This document shows, in pieces, positions 11,249 through 23,200 of a stretch of 64,000 nt of DNA. Below the pieces are notes generated by a model that worked only from the letters and a program-made list of their open reading frames with translations, had not been told where the DNA came from and made no database searches. Both the position numbers and the translations under genes were made by a program. Source of the DNA: Dillenia suffruticosa (Eukaryota > Streptophyta > Magnoliopsida > Dilleniales > Dilleniaceae); NCBI GenBank assembly GCA_033439265.1, contig JAVTVX010000024.1:13561001-13625000 (forward strand), read 5' to 3'. Positions within the stretch are counted from its first letter, which is position 1, and each line of letters starts with the position of its first letter.

Positions 11249-12783
11249 TGATGTGCGTGGCCGAAGGCCCGTTATCAAAGAGATCGTAGCCTTACCCTGG
11301 GTCCATTAAACCTAATGCATCTACAGCTCCTGGGTCATTCTAACCCTCCAGCTCCTCGGTGGATACGTCTCACAGCCATGATTTATTAGATCGCGTGATA
11401 AGCACGACTCAAGAAAATCCACAAGAGAAATAAATCTTTAAGTGAATTTAAACTTTCTTTATGTGGATGAGAATCTTTTCCACTCTTGAAACAATCGCGC
11501 AGAGAAGGAAACATATCTCGGCAGGCATTCTTAATAAGGTATGAAGACCCCATCACAGCTGAGATTTTTTCTAATCAACGAGATAACATATCTGTAAGAA
11601 ACATTTGACTATAGCTCTTACAATCTTGGAGATTCTCATTAAGCTCTCCATAAGAAAACTAGTAGGGGTGATCACTATACGGTTAAAACCAAAAAAACCA
11701 TTTTGATCGAATTGTTTATTTACATTTTAGGTGGTTTATTAGGTATTTGGTTTAATTTGAGTAAAATCAAACTTTAATTTGGTTTATTTGGATGGTCAAT
11801 AGTTTTAATAATTTTTATTTCGGTCAAATCGAATTAACCGAATTAATGAAAAATATTATATATATCTTTTGGATAATTTTTATTCATGTAAATATTATTA
11901 TAATATTATAATTAAAAATTAAAAGAGAAAATTTTAAAAATTAAAATTAATATAGTAGAGAGTGTAAAATTAATAAAAGATTTCTAAATTCCACCATTTT
12001 AATTCTAAATTTCCAATGTTCAGTTCATTTTGTGACTCTCCCACTCTCAAGCTTGAGATTCTCACTCTCCTTTTCTTATTTAATTCTCAAAATTTAGTTT
12101 ATTTGAAATTTGAAATTTAAAATTTTCAAAATGACATTTAGTGAATTAACATTACGAGTGAATTTTGAATTTTAAAATTATATTTTATAGTTACTTGTTG
12201 ATATGAATGGTATGTATTATATTTATATAGACATTAATAGAAAATAACGTTATTTAAAAATCTTTTATAATAAGAGATTTCAATAATTTGGTTAATTTGG
12301 GTAATCAAATTGAATTAACCGTCTAACTCAGTCAAATGAATTTTTGGTTTTTAGTCTATTTGGCGGGGTTATGATTATGAAAATTGTATAACCAAATTAA
12401 ATTGGCTATTCAAATTTTGATCATTTCAGTTATTATTTAACCGAATACTCATCCTTAGAAAGTAGCGTTTCAACACCCCCGGTGCTCTACGGAACTTTCC
12501 AAAGACCATGGGTATATAGGTATGTCACCGGCCGCCACTTGGTAAGTTCTCTAGGAACCTAAAACTTCAAGCATGCCAACAACACAAAATCGAGATACCA
12601 TCTTCTTAATCTGTTTTCCTTATTTTAAAAAACTGCTTTTCTTAACTTGAGCGTTGGAGTCTTATCCACCGAAGCAAATTCCGACAGTATTTATAGGTTT
12701 CAAAGCTCCGGATCATTACTCAACTCAAGACTCCTATTTAGATAGGCAAAGTAAGTATTTGTAGAGAAAATCCACCTCCATCA
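11249..12783 (+). repeat. 5' LTR of the Tat-like element (split by MITE)
   Basis: Sequence at 11249-11662 and 12458-12783 aligns with the right LTR throughout, with many substitutions. Heavy divergence between the LTRs indicates an old insertion. Confidence 0.85.
11663..12457. mobile_element. hAT-like MITE nested in the 5' LTR
   Basis: An AT-rich 795-bp insert begins TAGGGGTGATCAC...CGGTTAAAA and ends TTTAACCGAATACTCATCCTTA, so its termini are imperfect inverted repeats. The flanks AAAACTAG and GAAAGTAG match at 6 of 8 positions, as expected for an old 8-bp hAT target duplication. The right LTR lacks the insert, which shows it came after the retrotransposon. No transposase is encoded. Confidence 0.75.
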
Positions 12784-12850
12784 AATTAACGTCATCCGTA
12801 GGAAAGCAGAGTAGAATAAAACTTGTCTTATGCTTTGTACTATGAAAGAC

Positions 12851-13910
12851 CATGCCCCCGAAAAGAAAGACCAAGATGGCTTCCAAAGCTGTGTCTATGG
12901 TGGAAGGATGCCTTGCTACCCCAATAGAACCTGTCCAGCCTTCAGTCCCCATCAATCCCCCGGATCCAACCGTCACCCTAGTTTATTCATAGATAGGTCA
13001 GCAATAGGATCAACCAGTTCAAATGCATGCACCCGCCTTCCTTGTCGGGCTCCATTGTTCCGAAATGAGGAGGCTCGCATTGAAATTGTAAGACTTGAGT
13101 AGATAGTTGGAGGAACATAGTCAGGCTTGCCGACTAGAAGGCTTGCCGTCTTCTTAAAGGTCAGGGCACTCACGCATACATGCACTCCTCCCTCGGAGAA
13201 ACCGAGAGCTTTCGGTGACATCTCAGCATGGCCCTGATGATCTCAAGAAACAAGTGGAAGATCTTGTGGCTGTCGAACTTAGGCGTGCCAACCCTAGACC
13301 GAATGAGGTTACACAGTATGTGACCAACATGTCACTATTTGACTAAAAAATTTCTACTGAACCGATACCATGAGAAGTGCTACTTCCTCCCATGGAGAGA
13401 TATGATGGGACAACTGATCCCTGAGATCATGCAGCACATTTTATGACGATAATGATTTCGAGAGACATGCCAAATGTGGCCATGTGTAAGCATTTCCCCA
13501 TGATGCTTAATGGTAATACTTTGGCATGGTTCAATTCGCTACCATTATTTAGCTTCAAGAGCTTTTCCCAACTAAGGGAACAGTTCAAGACCCATTTCAT
13601 GATCAGTCGGGGGCCAAGAGGAAATCCACTTCTCTCCTCTCGATATGGCAAAGGGACGACGAGTCTCTGAAACATTGTCTAGAGAAGTTCAAAATAGAGT
13701 GATGAAGATCTTAGACTTGGACCACCCTATAGCCCTGGTGGCGCCGTTAATCGGATTAAGGCTTTCGAGTATGAAGACCTTAATCACAAAGAACCCCTGA
13801 ACATAATAAAAAAAATTTGCTCGTGTGCTGAAAAGTACATAGTTGCGCGAACAAGTGGAAGCATTCGACAAACATTGAACCAAACCCAATAGGAATGAAT
13901 GTAGTTGTTC
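12851..13910 (+). pseudogene. gag remnant of the Tat-like element
   Basis: An ATG at 12851 opens a frame beginning MPPKRKTKM, with TAG stops from about 12989. Downstream, 13443-13670 encodes a gag-type segment with MLNGNTLAWFNSLP and FSQLREQFKTHF, matching the retrotransposon gag pattern (a W-F pair, then LxxxFxxHF). Frameshifts and stops separate the pieces. In a live element this would make the capsid protein. Confidence 0.75.
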
Positions 13911-14539
13911 TCAATAACAGAATTCTCCCAAGAGAACCTGACTAACACTCCTGCCTCATCACAAATTCAATTACCACTAAATGAGACTTCTAGCCAAATC
14001 CTATTGAAGATAAGAGACAAGCCATACTTGCAGTGGCCTGGATGCCTTCTAGGAGACGACGCTAAGAAGGACCGAATGTGATACTATCATTTTCACTAAG
14101 ACTATGGCCATTTGACAATGAGTGCTGCAAGCTAAAAGACAAAATCGAGACGTTAGTATGCAATGGCAAGCTCCAGAGGTTCGTTCATGATAACTATGAT
14201 AATAACCCTCATCAAAGGCAGCAATGGGAGAGATGAGGAGATGACACAAATGAACAACATGGTCCAAAGGCCATTAGAGACCCGACAAACAGGGAAGTCC
14301 TACACATACGAATCGGGAATCCAACTTCGATGATTCCTTCACCTAATGGCAACCCAGTTAATCCTCCCCCGACAATGCAATTGTAGCCGTGATCTTTCAG
14401 ATGGCTGAACCATCTACCTCCTAAGAAGTCCTCTTGGCTAGCATTGGGAAAGGGCAAACACTAAAAAGGCCTGTAGTTGGGTTCAATGACGGATCTTGTA
14501 GGAGTTCAACTCAGCCGTGATGATCCCTTGATTATCATA

Positions 14540-14935
14540 GCAATGATCAATCAATTTATAGTTAAATGAGTCTTTATTGATTAGGGAGTAGGTTGCAACC
14601 TCTTATATTGGGATGCTTTCAAACAGATGGGCTTTGGTCACTCGCATCTACAACCTCATGATGGACTTGTAAAAGGGCTCTCAGATGAATGGCTGTACCC
14701 AAAAGGGGTCATATTCCTCCCGATCACATTAGGGATATCGCTAAACCACTCAACTATCACTGCCACTATCAGTGTAGTGAAATTCCCATCGATGTACAAT
14801 GCGATCCTGGGCTGGTTGAGTTTGAATGCCTTGGAAGCATTATCAAGTACAAGGCATATGAAAATCAAATTCAGAATGCCTCTCATCATCGGGACACTCA
14901 ATTGTGATCAAGACCCCTCCACTCTGCTTGCTTTG
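14540..14935 (+). pseudogene. Aspartic protease remnant of pol
   Basis: The frame contains a decayed active-site region (FID-stop-GVG, then CNLLYWDAFKQMG, compared with the usual D-x-G-S-S-x-x-x-L-Y) and ends with FPSMYNAILGWLSLNALEA. The family form is YNAILGRPxLNxL, at the end of the gypsy protease. The stop replaces a residue within the catalytic motif, so it is inactive. Sequence after 14940 is no longer pol-like, so RT to integrase was deleted. Confidence 0.8.
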
Positions 14936-14939
14936 TAAT

Positions 14940-15132
14940 CTTGATGACCTACACTGTTTTCCTGGTGGCATTATACTGCCTATTAAGAGTTTTTGTTTAC
15001 TTCTTTTTTTGTTCTCAATTGAATATTTCAATAACAATATTTTGGTTTGCTATGCTAAATTATGCCAACTAAATGCACTGACTTGCATCATTTGTGAATA
15101 GTTGTCACAGAGCACAAACAATGAACACTCCC
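14940..15132. other. AT-rich spacer marking pol deletion
   Basis: The sequence passes from the protease end directly to AT-rich DNA and then to the tandem array. The roughly 3 kb of RT, RNase H and integrase expected here is absent. Confidence 0.6.
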
Positions 15133-15770
15133 GGCGTAACGCTTGGTACACTATGCATTTTCAAGGCACAGTGCCTTCGAGTACCCTCAGCGTAACGCCT
15201 GGTACATCATCCATTTCTAAGGCGCAATACCTCCAAATACCCTTGGCGTAATGCCTGGTACACTACACATTTTCAAGGTGCATTGCATCCGAGTACCCTT
15301 GGCACAATGCTGGGTACGTCATACATTTCCTCGGCGCAATGCTTTCGAATACCCTTGGCGCAACGCTTGATACATTATACATTTTCAAGGCACAATGCTT
15401 TCGAGTACTCTTGGCGTAACACTTGGTACACGATACATTTTTAAGGCACAATGCCTTCGAATACCCTCGATGCAATGTCTGGTATGTTATACATTTCTAA
15501 GGTACAATGCCTTCGAGTACTCTGGGCATAACGTCTATTACGTTACACATTTTCAAGACACAATGCCTCTTAGTACGCTCGGCCCAATGCTTGGTTGACT
15601 ATATATTTTTAAGGCATAATGCCTCTAGTACCCTCAGCGTAATGCCTGGTACGCCATACATTTTTAAGGCGTAACGCCTTCGAGTGCCCTTGGTGTGATG
15701 CCTCATACGCTATATACTCTCAAGGCGTTATGCCTAGCTACCACATGCACTTAGTACCTTAGTACTCCTC
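15133..15770. repeat. 56-bp tandem repeat array (~11 copies)
   Basis: The unit resembles GGCGTAATGCCTGGTACA followed by ATTTTCAAGGCGCAATGCCT and a CGAGTACCCTT tail. Early units are exactly 56 bp and later units diverge slightly. The imperfect palindrome GGCGTAATGCC recurs in each. Short frames on both strands are by-products of the period. Arrays like this are common between pol and the 3' LTR of Tat-lineage elements. Confidence 0.9.
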
Positions 15771-16019
15771 GGCACAATAACAAAGGTATTATTACTATAG
15801 CATCCCCGCACAGTTTGGTTCATTACCTAATTGTTATATGACAAAAAGGATCTCAACAACAAACGCAACATCATTAAAGGAACACCGCTTAAAGAATTTC
15901 ATGACAACAAAAAAAATAACAGAGGATCTTATCATTACAAAATTTCAATCGAGCAAGAGGATTACAAACATAGACACAAAAAACAAAGACAAATCAAGGG
16001 GAAGGTGGAGCACAAGGCC

Positions 16020-17997
16020 TCTGGTAAAACTTATCATAGTTAGCCCATAGAGTGAAAATATGAGAATTAGCAGTAACCGCTCCTACAGAAGGGCTACCCC
16101 TAGGGGGTCCTAACCAGGCTTGAACCTAGGAGACTAGAGCTACAAATGTTTGCTCCCTCCACCGAACCCCTTCTTAAGTGTCGGATTGTCTCCTCCGCTT
16201 GATGCAACTTTTTAGAGAGTTCCTGATGGTCCCGTTCATATGTCTCCCTAAACTTTGCAAGGGCTCCCTCCTATTCTCGAGCCAATTCTCCAGCGGCTAG
16301 ACGACCCCTTCACTATTATCTAGGAGATCTTGCAATCTCTCATCTTCTTTGATGGCACTATCAGTAATCGTATACGAATATTCTGGGTTAGTCTCTAGCA
16401 TTTTTGTCATTTTTCCCTTTTTTAGAAGAGTCAGGGATGCTATCAGGTTCTCTTTGACTTCCTTTTCGCTCTTCTCAGCTCGAAATTGAGCAATCTACTC
16501 TTCAAAATCGTCCGATTGACCGTTCAGATGGTCTATCAATTGGGCATTCCTTGTTTTCTGAAGCTTAGCCATCGCTGCGGCCTATAGAAGAAAACAAATT
16601 AAATAGACCATTATAAAATGTTATATTAGGTTAGAATCCACTAGGAGACTGGTACCTAAATCAAAAGAGCCATAATTAACTCATCCGCTTGCTCTATCGA
16701 GAGGCAGTTTAACTTGGGTTCTGCCCGATGGAAGTTTAGACTGTCAATAAGCCTCTTTGCCTCTACAATATCCATGTAGTAGAAATAATTGCCACCGCAA
16801 CTTATAGCGACGATAGCCCTCGCCTTCAATTGTTTGGATCGGTCAAACGATCGTACCAAAATAGGAAGAAGTGGGGCCTTTTGCTCCGGCCTTTCCCCTT
16901 GCCCCTTTGAACATACATATACATAGCAAGCACTAGAAGAGTTTGGCTCTATCACTCCTAAGGAAGCTAAAGGCAGAGTGGCCTCTCCCATAGTTGCGAG
17001 AGGAGCCTCAGATAACTTCTTAATGACTCATCCACAATAGGACCTAACAACCTACTCCTTTTTCCTCGAAGGATGAGAATGGCGATAGGGCATTCATCAC
17101 TCGTCTCCTCCTCCTTTGGGCTCTCCTTCTTTTTGGCCTTGATAGCCAATGGAACCACTAACCTTTCGCAAGAAGCCTCCTTCTCAGAACCCCCTTTTTA
17201 TGATGATGATGGAGCCCTTGGGAACTCGACCCACCGTCCTGCCCGAACTCGACCCACTATCCTCGTTTCCCTCATTACTCAGTATCTACACGAGCCTCCT
17301 CCTTTTCTGGGGAATATAACTCAAAAACACATCCAAGGATGTACTTTCCTCACCTTTCTCCTCCTAATGGGCTGCTTTGATATGGGCCCTCATGGCATTC
17401 AAAGTAGTAACTCGGTCGAGATCGTCAACTTTAGCAAAATCAATAACATTAACCCGATCCTTGGATACCTTCTGCAACATAAATGGCCTTTGAATTTGTA
17501 CTATCTCACTCAACAAAAGGCCTGCCAGTTTAAGCATCTCATCCTCGAGAAGGGCATCCATTCACACTGCCCTACTAGACTCCTTACAAAAATCACCAAC
17601 AGATCTAATAAAAATCGAATGCCAAGAAGATGCAGGGGCCCTCAATCTAGCGAGGGGCTAGGCCTCGGGCATCAGCAAGAATGGTAATAGCTCCTTATCC
17701 ATAAACTCTACAAAGAAAAACTTGATCCTCCAAGACTTGTCTAGAGTCTCGTTATAGAAAAACTTCCAATTCGATTGACGTTGGTTTTGGATACAATACC
17801 ATCCTTCCGTGGGACCCTCATCCCCACATTTCCTTAAATGAAAAATGGAGGACAAGATCTAAACCCTGAGGCAACCTAAGATGAAAACCCTCACCAAGAT
17901 TCATGCTTTCCATAACTGATTGTAACTCCCTCTCTGATATTACACTAGCAATTTCACCAATCTTGCGATGTTTGTGTGAACCCGAACCTCAAGCCAT
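16020..17997 (-). pseudogene. Antisense additional ORF of the Tat-like element
   Basis: Minus-strand coding texture runs from an ATG at 17997 (with a TGA two codons later, probably a mutation) to about 16020, broken by stops. Readable parts include ERELQSVMESMNLGEGFHL near the start, a middle with DALLEDEMLKLAGLLLSEI, and a late coiled-coil-like part with AEKSEKEVKENLIASLTLL. It runs opposite to gag and the LTRs. Tat-lineage elements such as Grande and Retand are known to carry an antisense extra ORF of uncertain function at this place. No enzymatic motif is visible. Confidence 0.6.
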
Positions 17998-18242
17998 AAT
18001 AGTTTTTGTCTACAAACTCGCAAACCCTAAAAAATTACTTGTTCTATTTAAGATGAACTTTAACGTAAAGAACATAAACTGAAACCAATGCAAATGGAAG
18101 AAACGTATAAGAGAAGATTTGTGAAAACCGAAATGACATGAGGTGTATTAAATGCCCCTCTTTCACCCTACGTGACCCTTTGAATTCCTGTTCTACTCCT
18201 AAATGCCATTTTTACTAAACTACAATTAGGAGTGGGGGTAAA

Positions 18243-18972
18243 TGATGGTACACGGCCTAAGGCCCGTTACACAAAGAGATCAGAACCTTACCCTGAGTGA
18301 ATTAAACCAAATGCATCCACAGCTCCTCGGCCATTCCAACCCACCAGCTCCTCAGTTGTTCTAGTCCTTAGTCACTTTAGTCCTTGGTGGATGCATCTCA
18401 CCGCCATGATTCATTAGATCGCGTGATAAGCACAGCTTCAAGAAAATCCATGAGAGAAATAAATCTTTAATGAATTTAAATTTTCCTTAAGTAGATGAGA
18501 ATCTTTTCCACTCTCGGAACAATCCCATAGAGTAAGGAAACATATCTTAGCAAGCATTCTTGATAAGGGATGAAACCTCCATCATCGCTAGGACTTTGAG
18601 ATCTTTGACTATAACTCCTACAATTTCGAAAATTCTTAACGATCTCTCCACAAGGAAACAAGGGCTTCAACACCCCCAGTGCTTTATGAAACTTTCCAAG
18701 GACCATGGGTATATAATACATCATCAGTAGTTACCAAGTAAGTTCTTTGGGAACCTAACACTTCAAGCACATCAGCAACATAGAGTCAAGACACCATCTT
18801 CTCAGTCTGTTTTCATTATTTAAAAAAAACTACTCTTCCTGACTTGAGCATAAGAGTCTCCCCCATCGGAGCCCCTTCGGCAATATTTGCAGGTTTTGAA
18901 GCTCTGGATCATTACTCAACTTAAGACTCTTATTCAAATAGGCAGAGCAGCGGAGAAAACCTACCTCCATCA
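18243..18972 (+). repeat. 3' LTR of the Tat-like element
   Basis: A 730-bp copy aligning with the left LTR. It starts TGATGG after the purine tract at 18226-18237 and ends CCTCCATCA. It lacks the MITE. Confidence 0.85.
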
Positions 18973-20095
18973 ATTCTCTTCACGTTTGCCATTTGGACTG
19001 TTCAAGTTATGGTAAGTGAGATTCATGTTGGGACTCTTTTCTGGGTTGCAATTAGTAGGAGGTACTTGGCGACATCATACAAAATTTTGAACTCTTACAG
19101 TTCTCTTCTCAAATAGCTTTATAAGTAACTCTTGTTTTGATATGTCAGTGATGAGGTCTATAAGAATAGTATTTGAACTGTTGGAGTAGCTTTTACCCAA
19201 ACTCAAAGCAACAAGAGGGTTTCCAAAATTCTTGAATGTAGCTACAACCCTATTGACAAAGCTACAATTTGAAACCCTCTGGATAACACATAAAATTCTT
19301 GTGGTAGTTCAGAGAAAACATTTGCCCAACATAGCAAACTATAAAGTAAATCACGATAGCACCAAGTGTTTAAACAAAGCAAGCACATAACAACAACCAA
19401 TCTTAGCACCAGTATCCTATAACTAGACCTCAAATTGGAGTTTTTAAGCCATTGGATCATCTCTAGCTTCTACAATAGTAGCTGTAGGATGGTAGAACCC
19501 AGAAAATCAAGGATGTGTCAGGAGTTTGGCACCAATGTAGCTATTTCATTTTTTTTTCTCTGCCAAGTGGTCCATTTCTGGTAGAAAAGCTACCCGTGAA
19601 AGAAGATTTTGAAGTGAAAAAGAATTCTTGGAGTAAAGAACAAAAAGTAAGAAGATGTTCAAGAAGATAGACAAAACAGTTAGGCGACATATAAGCCATT
19701 TCTCTCCGGTTGGCCTTATAGGTGTAGTCCAAAGCTTCATACAACTTGTACACAAAAGGCACCTTTGTTTGTACATCAATTTTGTTAGATATAGTTCCCT
19801 GTGGTGATTTATAACCTAGCAGCCAAAAAATGCCTCAAAGAACCCTTCCAAGAGAACTCTTCTCAAACCTATCAGTAATCACCTCATAGATGCCATTACT
19901 TAGTTTACCCATCCCAAGGGTCACCATTACTACTTTCCCTATAATCCTATATGTCATCCTGCCCTTTAAGTTACTATTAACAACAATAATCTCCTCATCG
20001 AATCTTTTTTATGTCTTTGTAGTTCCTAGAGTGATCATGTCCTCAGATAATGTTAGCCACCAATCCAGAGGATATACAGTACCTATCGAGGGATA
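18973..20095 (-). pseudogene. TRANK1-like (UvrD-helicase family) gene, 5'-truncated
   Basis: The minus strand reads a large degenerate exon (about 20095 to 19080), then a small exon piece 18997-18973 that ends at the gypsy insertion. Landmarks in order are PLDWWLTLSEDM, LKGRMTYRIIGKVVMVTLGM, ALDYTYKANREKMAYMSPNC, SSYRILVLRLVVVMCLLCLN and ELPQEFYVL, then a piece resembling GNPLVALSLGKSYS. That order is characteristic of the middle to late part of plant TRANK1-like proteins, which are very large TPR/ankyrin proteins with an SF1 helicase core. Frame changes and stops are scattered through it. The helicase core and N-terminus are absent upstream of 20095. Confidence 0.7.
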
Positions 20096-20547
20096 ATATA
20101 ACATTGAAAATTCGACGTTAGAAAATTTTCAATGAATTTTTCTTGTAAATTATCAGGAGAGATCAGATGCAATCAAGTTTGGCTTATCAATGAAAGGGGT
20201 ATAAAATTTCTTGGAATTCTTGTGTTATCCCTAGTTGTATTAAAGAATATAAGAATTGGAATTGGATTGAACTAAAAATTTAGCCCAAGTTTTAATGCAA
20301 CCCTTAAGATTAACAAATGAATTATAGAGTTCAATCTTGGAGCCCCATCCTTGAACTAACTATGCAACTCATGGAACCCAATTTAAACTCTAATTTTTGA
20401 GTTTACCATCCAACCATTTGAAAAACAATTTTGGGAGTCCAACATTTGAATTAATGATTACAAGACTTAGCCCATGTTTTTTTTTTTTAATTCTCCTTTT
20501 TTTTTTTGCAGAACAAGATTTAGAAAAGGCAAAAGGGGGACTTAAAT
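20096..20547. other. Spacer between pseudogene and gypsy-1
   Basis: AT-rich non-coding DNA with two poly-T tracts (20478-20511). No gene or terminal repeat is recognised. Confidence 0.4.
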
Positions 20548-23200
20548 TGTGGTAAGTGGCATTTAAGACAAGAAAGTGGAAGTATTGTGAGTTGTGTGAC
20601 CCAAAGAAAGAAAGAAGAAAAGTATGTGTGTATTGTACTCGAGAAAGAGAGAGAAGAAGAGAGAGAGAGGGAGAGAGAGAGAGAGATGTTCTTAAAGCCT
20701 CTTTGAATAGGGCTTTGTATGTATCTAAGAAAGAGAAAGAGGAAGAAAGAATGAGAGAGAGAAGGGGGAACTCTTGAATTTTCTTTAACATTCTTTACAC
20801 CTTCTTCTTTCTTATTCAAGCCATCCAGATTATTCAGGCACTTACTCAACAAGACACTTGATCTTTAAGCTCCCTTGCTTTGTTTTCATTCTTCTCTAGC
20901 AATCTTGGGTTTGATTGTGAAGAGAGTTTGGGGTTTATCAACATAGATAAAAAAAGCTTACATTTCGGAGATAATCTTGAGGTGATAAGTTGTAAGTTCA
21001 CGAATCAAGAATAAGGTATGTTGAATACATGGTTTTAGGTTTCAAATCTATCATTTGTATTATGATAAATGTCTTGATGTAATGATTGAACCCATTGAAT
21101 GTTGGAATGTTAGATTAAGATGAAGCCTTTGATGTTTTGCAACCTAGCCAGCTTGACCTATTAATAATTTTTCAACCATAACTTTCTTTGTACAAAAGTA
21201 AACTAAGTAGACTTTGTTCTTGCAGAAACTAGACATCTAGGGGTTTAAAATGACATATTGCAGTTGATATTTTGATGAGAATTGAGTATTTGGTGAATTT
21301 TCAAGATAACATATTCTGCGGAATGCTTTGTTTTCTGTCATGTTCTGGACATGAAATTTGCTACGGATTAAGCTGTCTTCGAGACAAATTTAGGCTAAAG
21401 TCTAACATAAAAGTTGTAGATCTATATATTATCTTGAATTTGAGACTCGAGTCATATGAATCGGATATTGTAGTAAAAGTTATGACAATTATTCTGTAAT
21501 TACTCAAATTGGAGTTATGCAGTTAGAGCAATTATATTAGGGATTTAAATATTTTTATGCATTTAGAATGGACTTGGAGTATATACATAAAATCATAGTT
21601 TCATGTTTAATCTTTAAATAAAAATTAGAATTTTCATAATCCGAAAATTTTAGTTCGAGATATGATCATTTTTCTAAAACTTGTACGCGATGACAATTAT
21701 GATATGTTCATTAGATTTGATGATTTGAGATAAAAATGAGTAATGGGTTGGTATCTAACTTTACTTTTATATTGTGATATATATAAAAAATATAGGCGAA
21801 TGTCTTTCAACTAAAGATAGAGTCGAAGGTCTGGATTAGTAGGAGTGTACACCCCTTTCAAATTGTGAGTGGTTGCATGGTTGCACTTAAATAATATAAA
21901 TATTTTTATTGAATTTTCTAAATGATTTTCAAAACTTGATTTTTATATATTTTAGTGTGTGTAGAACATCACAAAGATTGAATTCGAAATACTTATACAT
22001 CCTATATGTTTTAAATGAACAAGTGTGTGATGTTGATTTATTGATATTGAATACGTTGTCATGTTAACTACTTTTGAACAATTGTTAAATTGATAGCACA
22101 TGAAATTGATTTATGAACTTTGTGAAATGATGCATGGTGTGGTTACTAAGGGAAGAGACTGAACCCCAAAAAATGACTAGTCATTTTCCCTCCTTGGTAC
22201 AACCGTCGAGTGTGTGGTAGGAATTAATAGATCATGGTATGTAACCGAGCGCGAATGGAACATTCATGGTCGAATAACATGTTTAAGTGCATGGAATTGT
22301 TGGTTGCACTACCAGCGATATACCATAGCCAATGCCAAGGAATGAGGCATTTGTAAACTAGAATTATTAAAATTCTTGGCATCCCACCATAGGTCATGGT
22401 AGATCTTTGTTGAAAACAATGATTTTGATTGCCATATATTTGAAAATATAAAATGGTTGGATACATATGAGATTGAATCATGATAATTGAAAAAATCTAT
22501 TAACTATTGAATGATTTGAGAATGACATGGTGATTTGAAATGTGCATTTGATATATCCATTATACAAATCTTATTTATGTACAATATACATATTACTCAC
22601 CAGATATAGGATATACCTACCCTTCCTACTTTCATTTTTACAGAGGAGGCCTAGTTGAGACTTATGGATGCTTAGTGCCAGATTTGGAGAGTTTGTTTTG
22701 TTGGAATCATTGTGTACTAGTCTTTTTTTGGTTTGATGTATTAGTGGACTTAAAGGAGATACACTAGGTAACTATTTTGGAAACTTATTTTATACTATAT
22801 CTACTTGGTTTGTGATTTGGCTATTGTTTGTATATTTAAAATAAGAATCTCATTTTTATTTTCTTGAATTTTTTTGGGAATTGCATTTGGTGGAACTTGT
22901 TATGGATTTCTTGAGTAGTCCCTTGTTTTATACTCTATGGATTTGATTGGAAAAGTTGACCTGGTCTTATGTTTGTGCTTGAATTGGATTTGAACGGTTG
23001 GATTGGCCCAATGCGGGCATGTTGTGAATAGGGATGGATCAGGTTAGTCTTTTGGTTGTGCAATAAATGTATGTTGGTTTATTTTGATTTATTAAATTAT
23101 TTTAGAAATTGTGGTACTTTGGTGTGCGGGTTAGGCTTACTCATATTTTGGGATAATGCGACGGCTATCACATGTTCGATCTAAGAGTCGAGGCGTGACA
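20548..23200 (+). repeat. 5' LTR of gypsy-1
   Basis: A ~2.65-kb LTR, probably starting TGTGGTAAGTGG at 20548 and ending GAGGCGTGACA at 23200. It has a GA-rich tract at 20640-20690. Its ending matches the GGGCGTGACA ending of gypsy-2 and gypsy-4. It is followed by a degenerate primer site and a leader similar to that of gypsy-2. The LTR start is inferred. No right LTR was found. Confidence 0.6.

Larger units (their letters stand above)
11249..18972 (+). mobile_element. Ty3/gypsy LTR retrotransposon, probable Tat lineage, defective
   Basis: LTRs at 11249-12783 (including a MITE) and 18243-18972 begin TGATG and end CCTCCATCA. Without the MITE the two are about 740 and 730 bp. A purine tract, AGGAGTGGGGG, precedes the right LTR. 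The flanks ACTCT (11244-11248) and ATTCT (18973-18977) are a 5-bp target duplication with one transition. The interior holds gag and protease remnants, a 56-bp tandem array and a long antisense ORF, but RT, RNase H and integrase are missing. Antisense extra ORFs and tandem arrays before the 3' LTR are known from Tat-lineage elements such as Grande and Retand. Confidence 0.85.

Noticed and set aside
15133-15770. CRISPR-like regular spacing of short repeats
   Set aside because: The units are contiguous 56-bp tandem copies with no unique spacers, in a plant retrotransposon.
17073-17687. 204-aa plus-strand frame
   Set aside because: It is the complement of the antisense ORF of the Tat-like element; the minus-strand reading has better protein texture.
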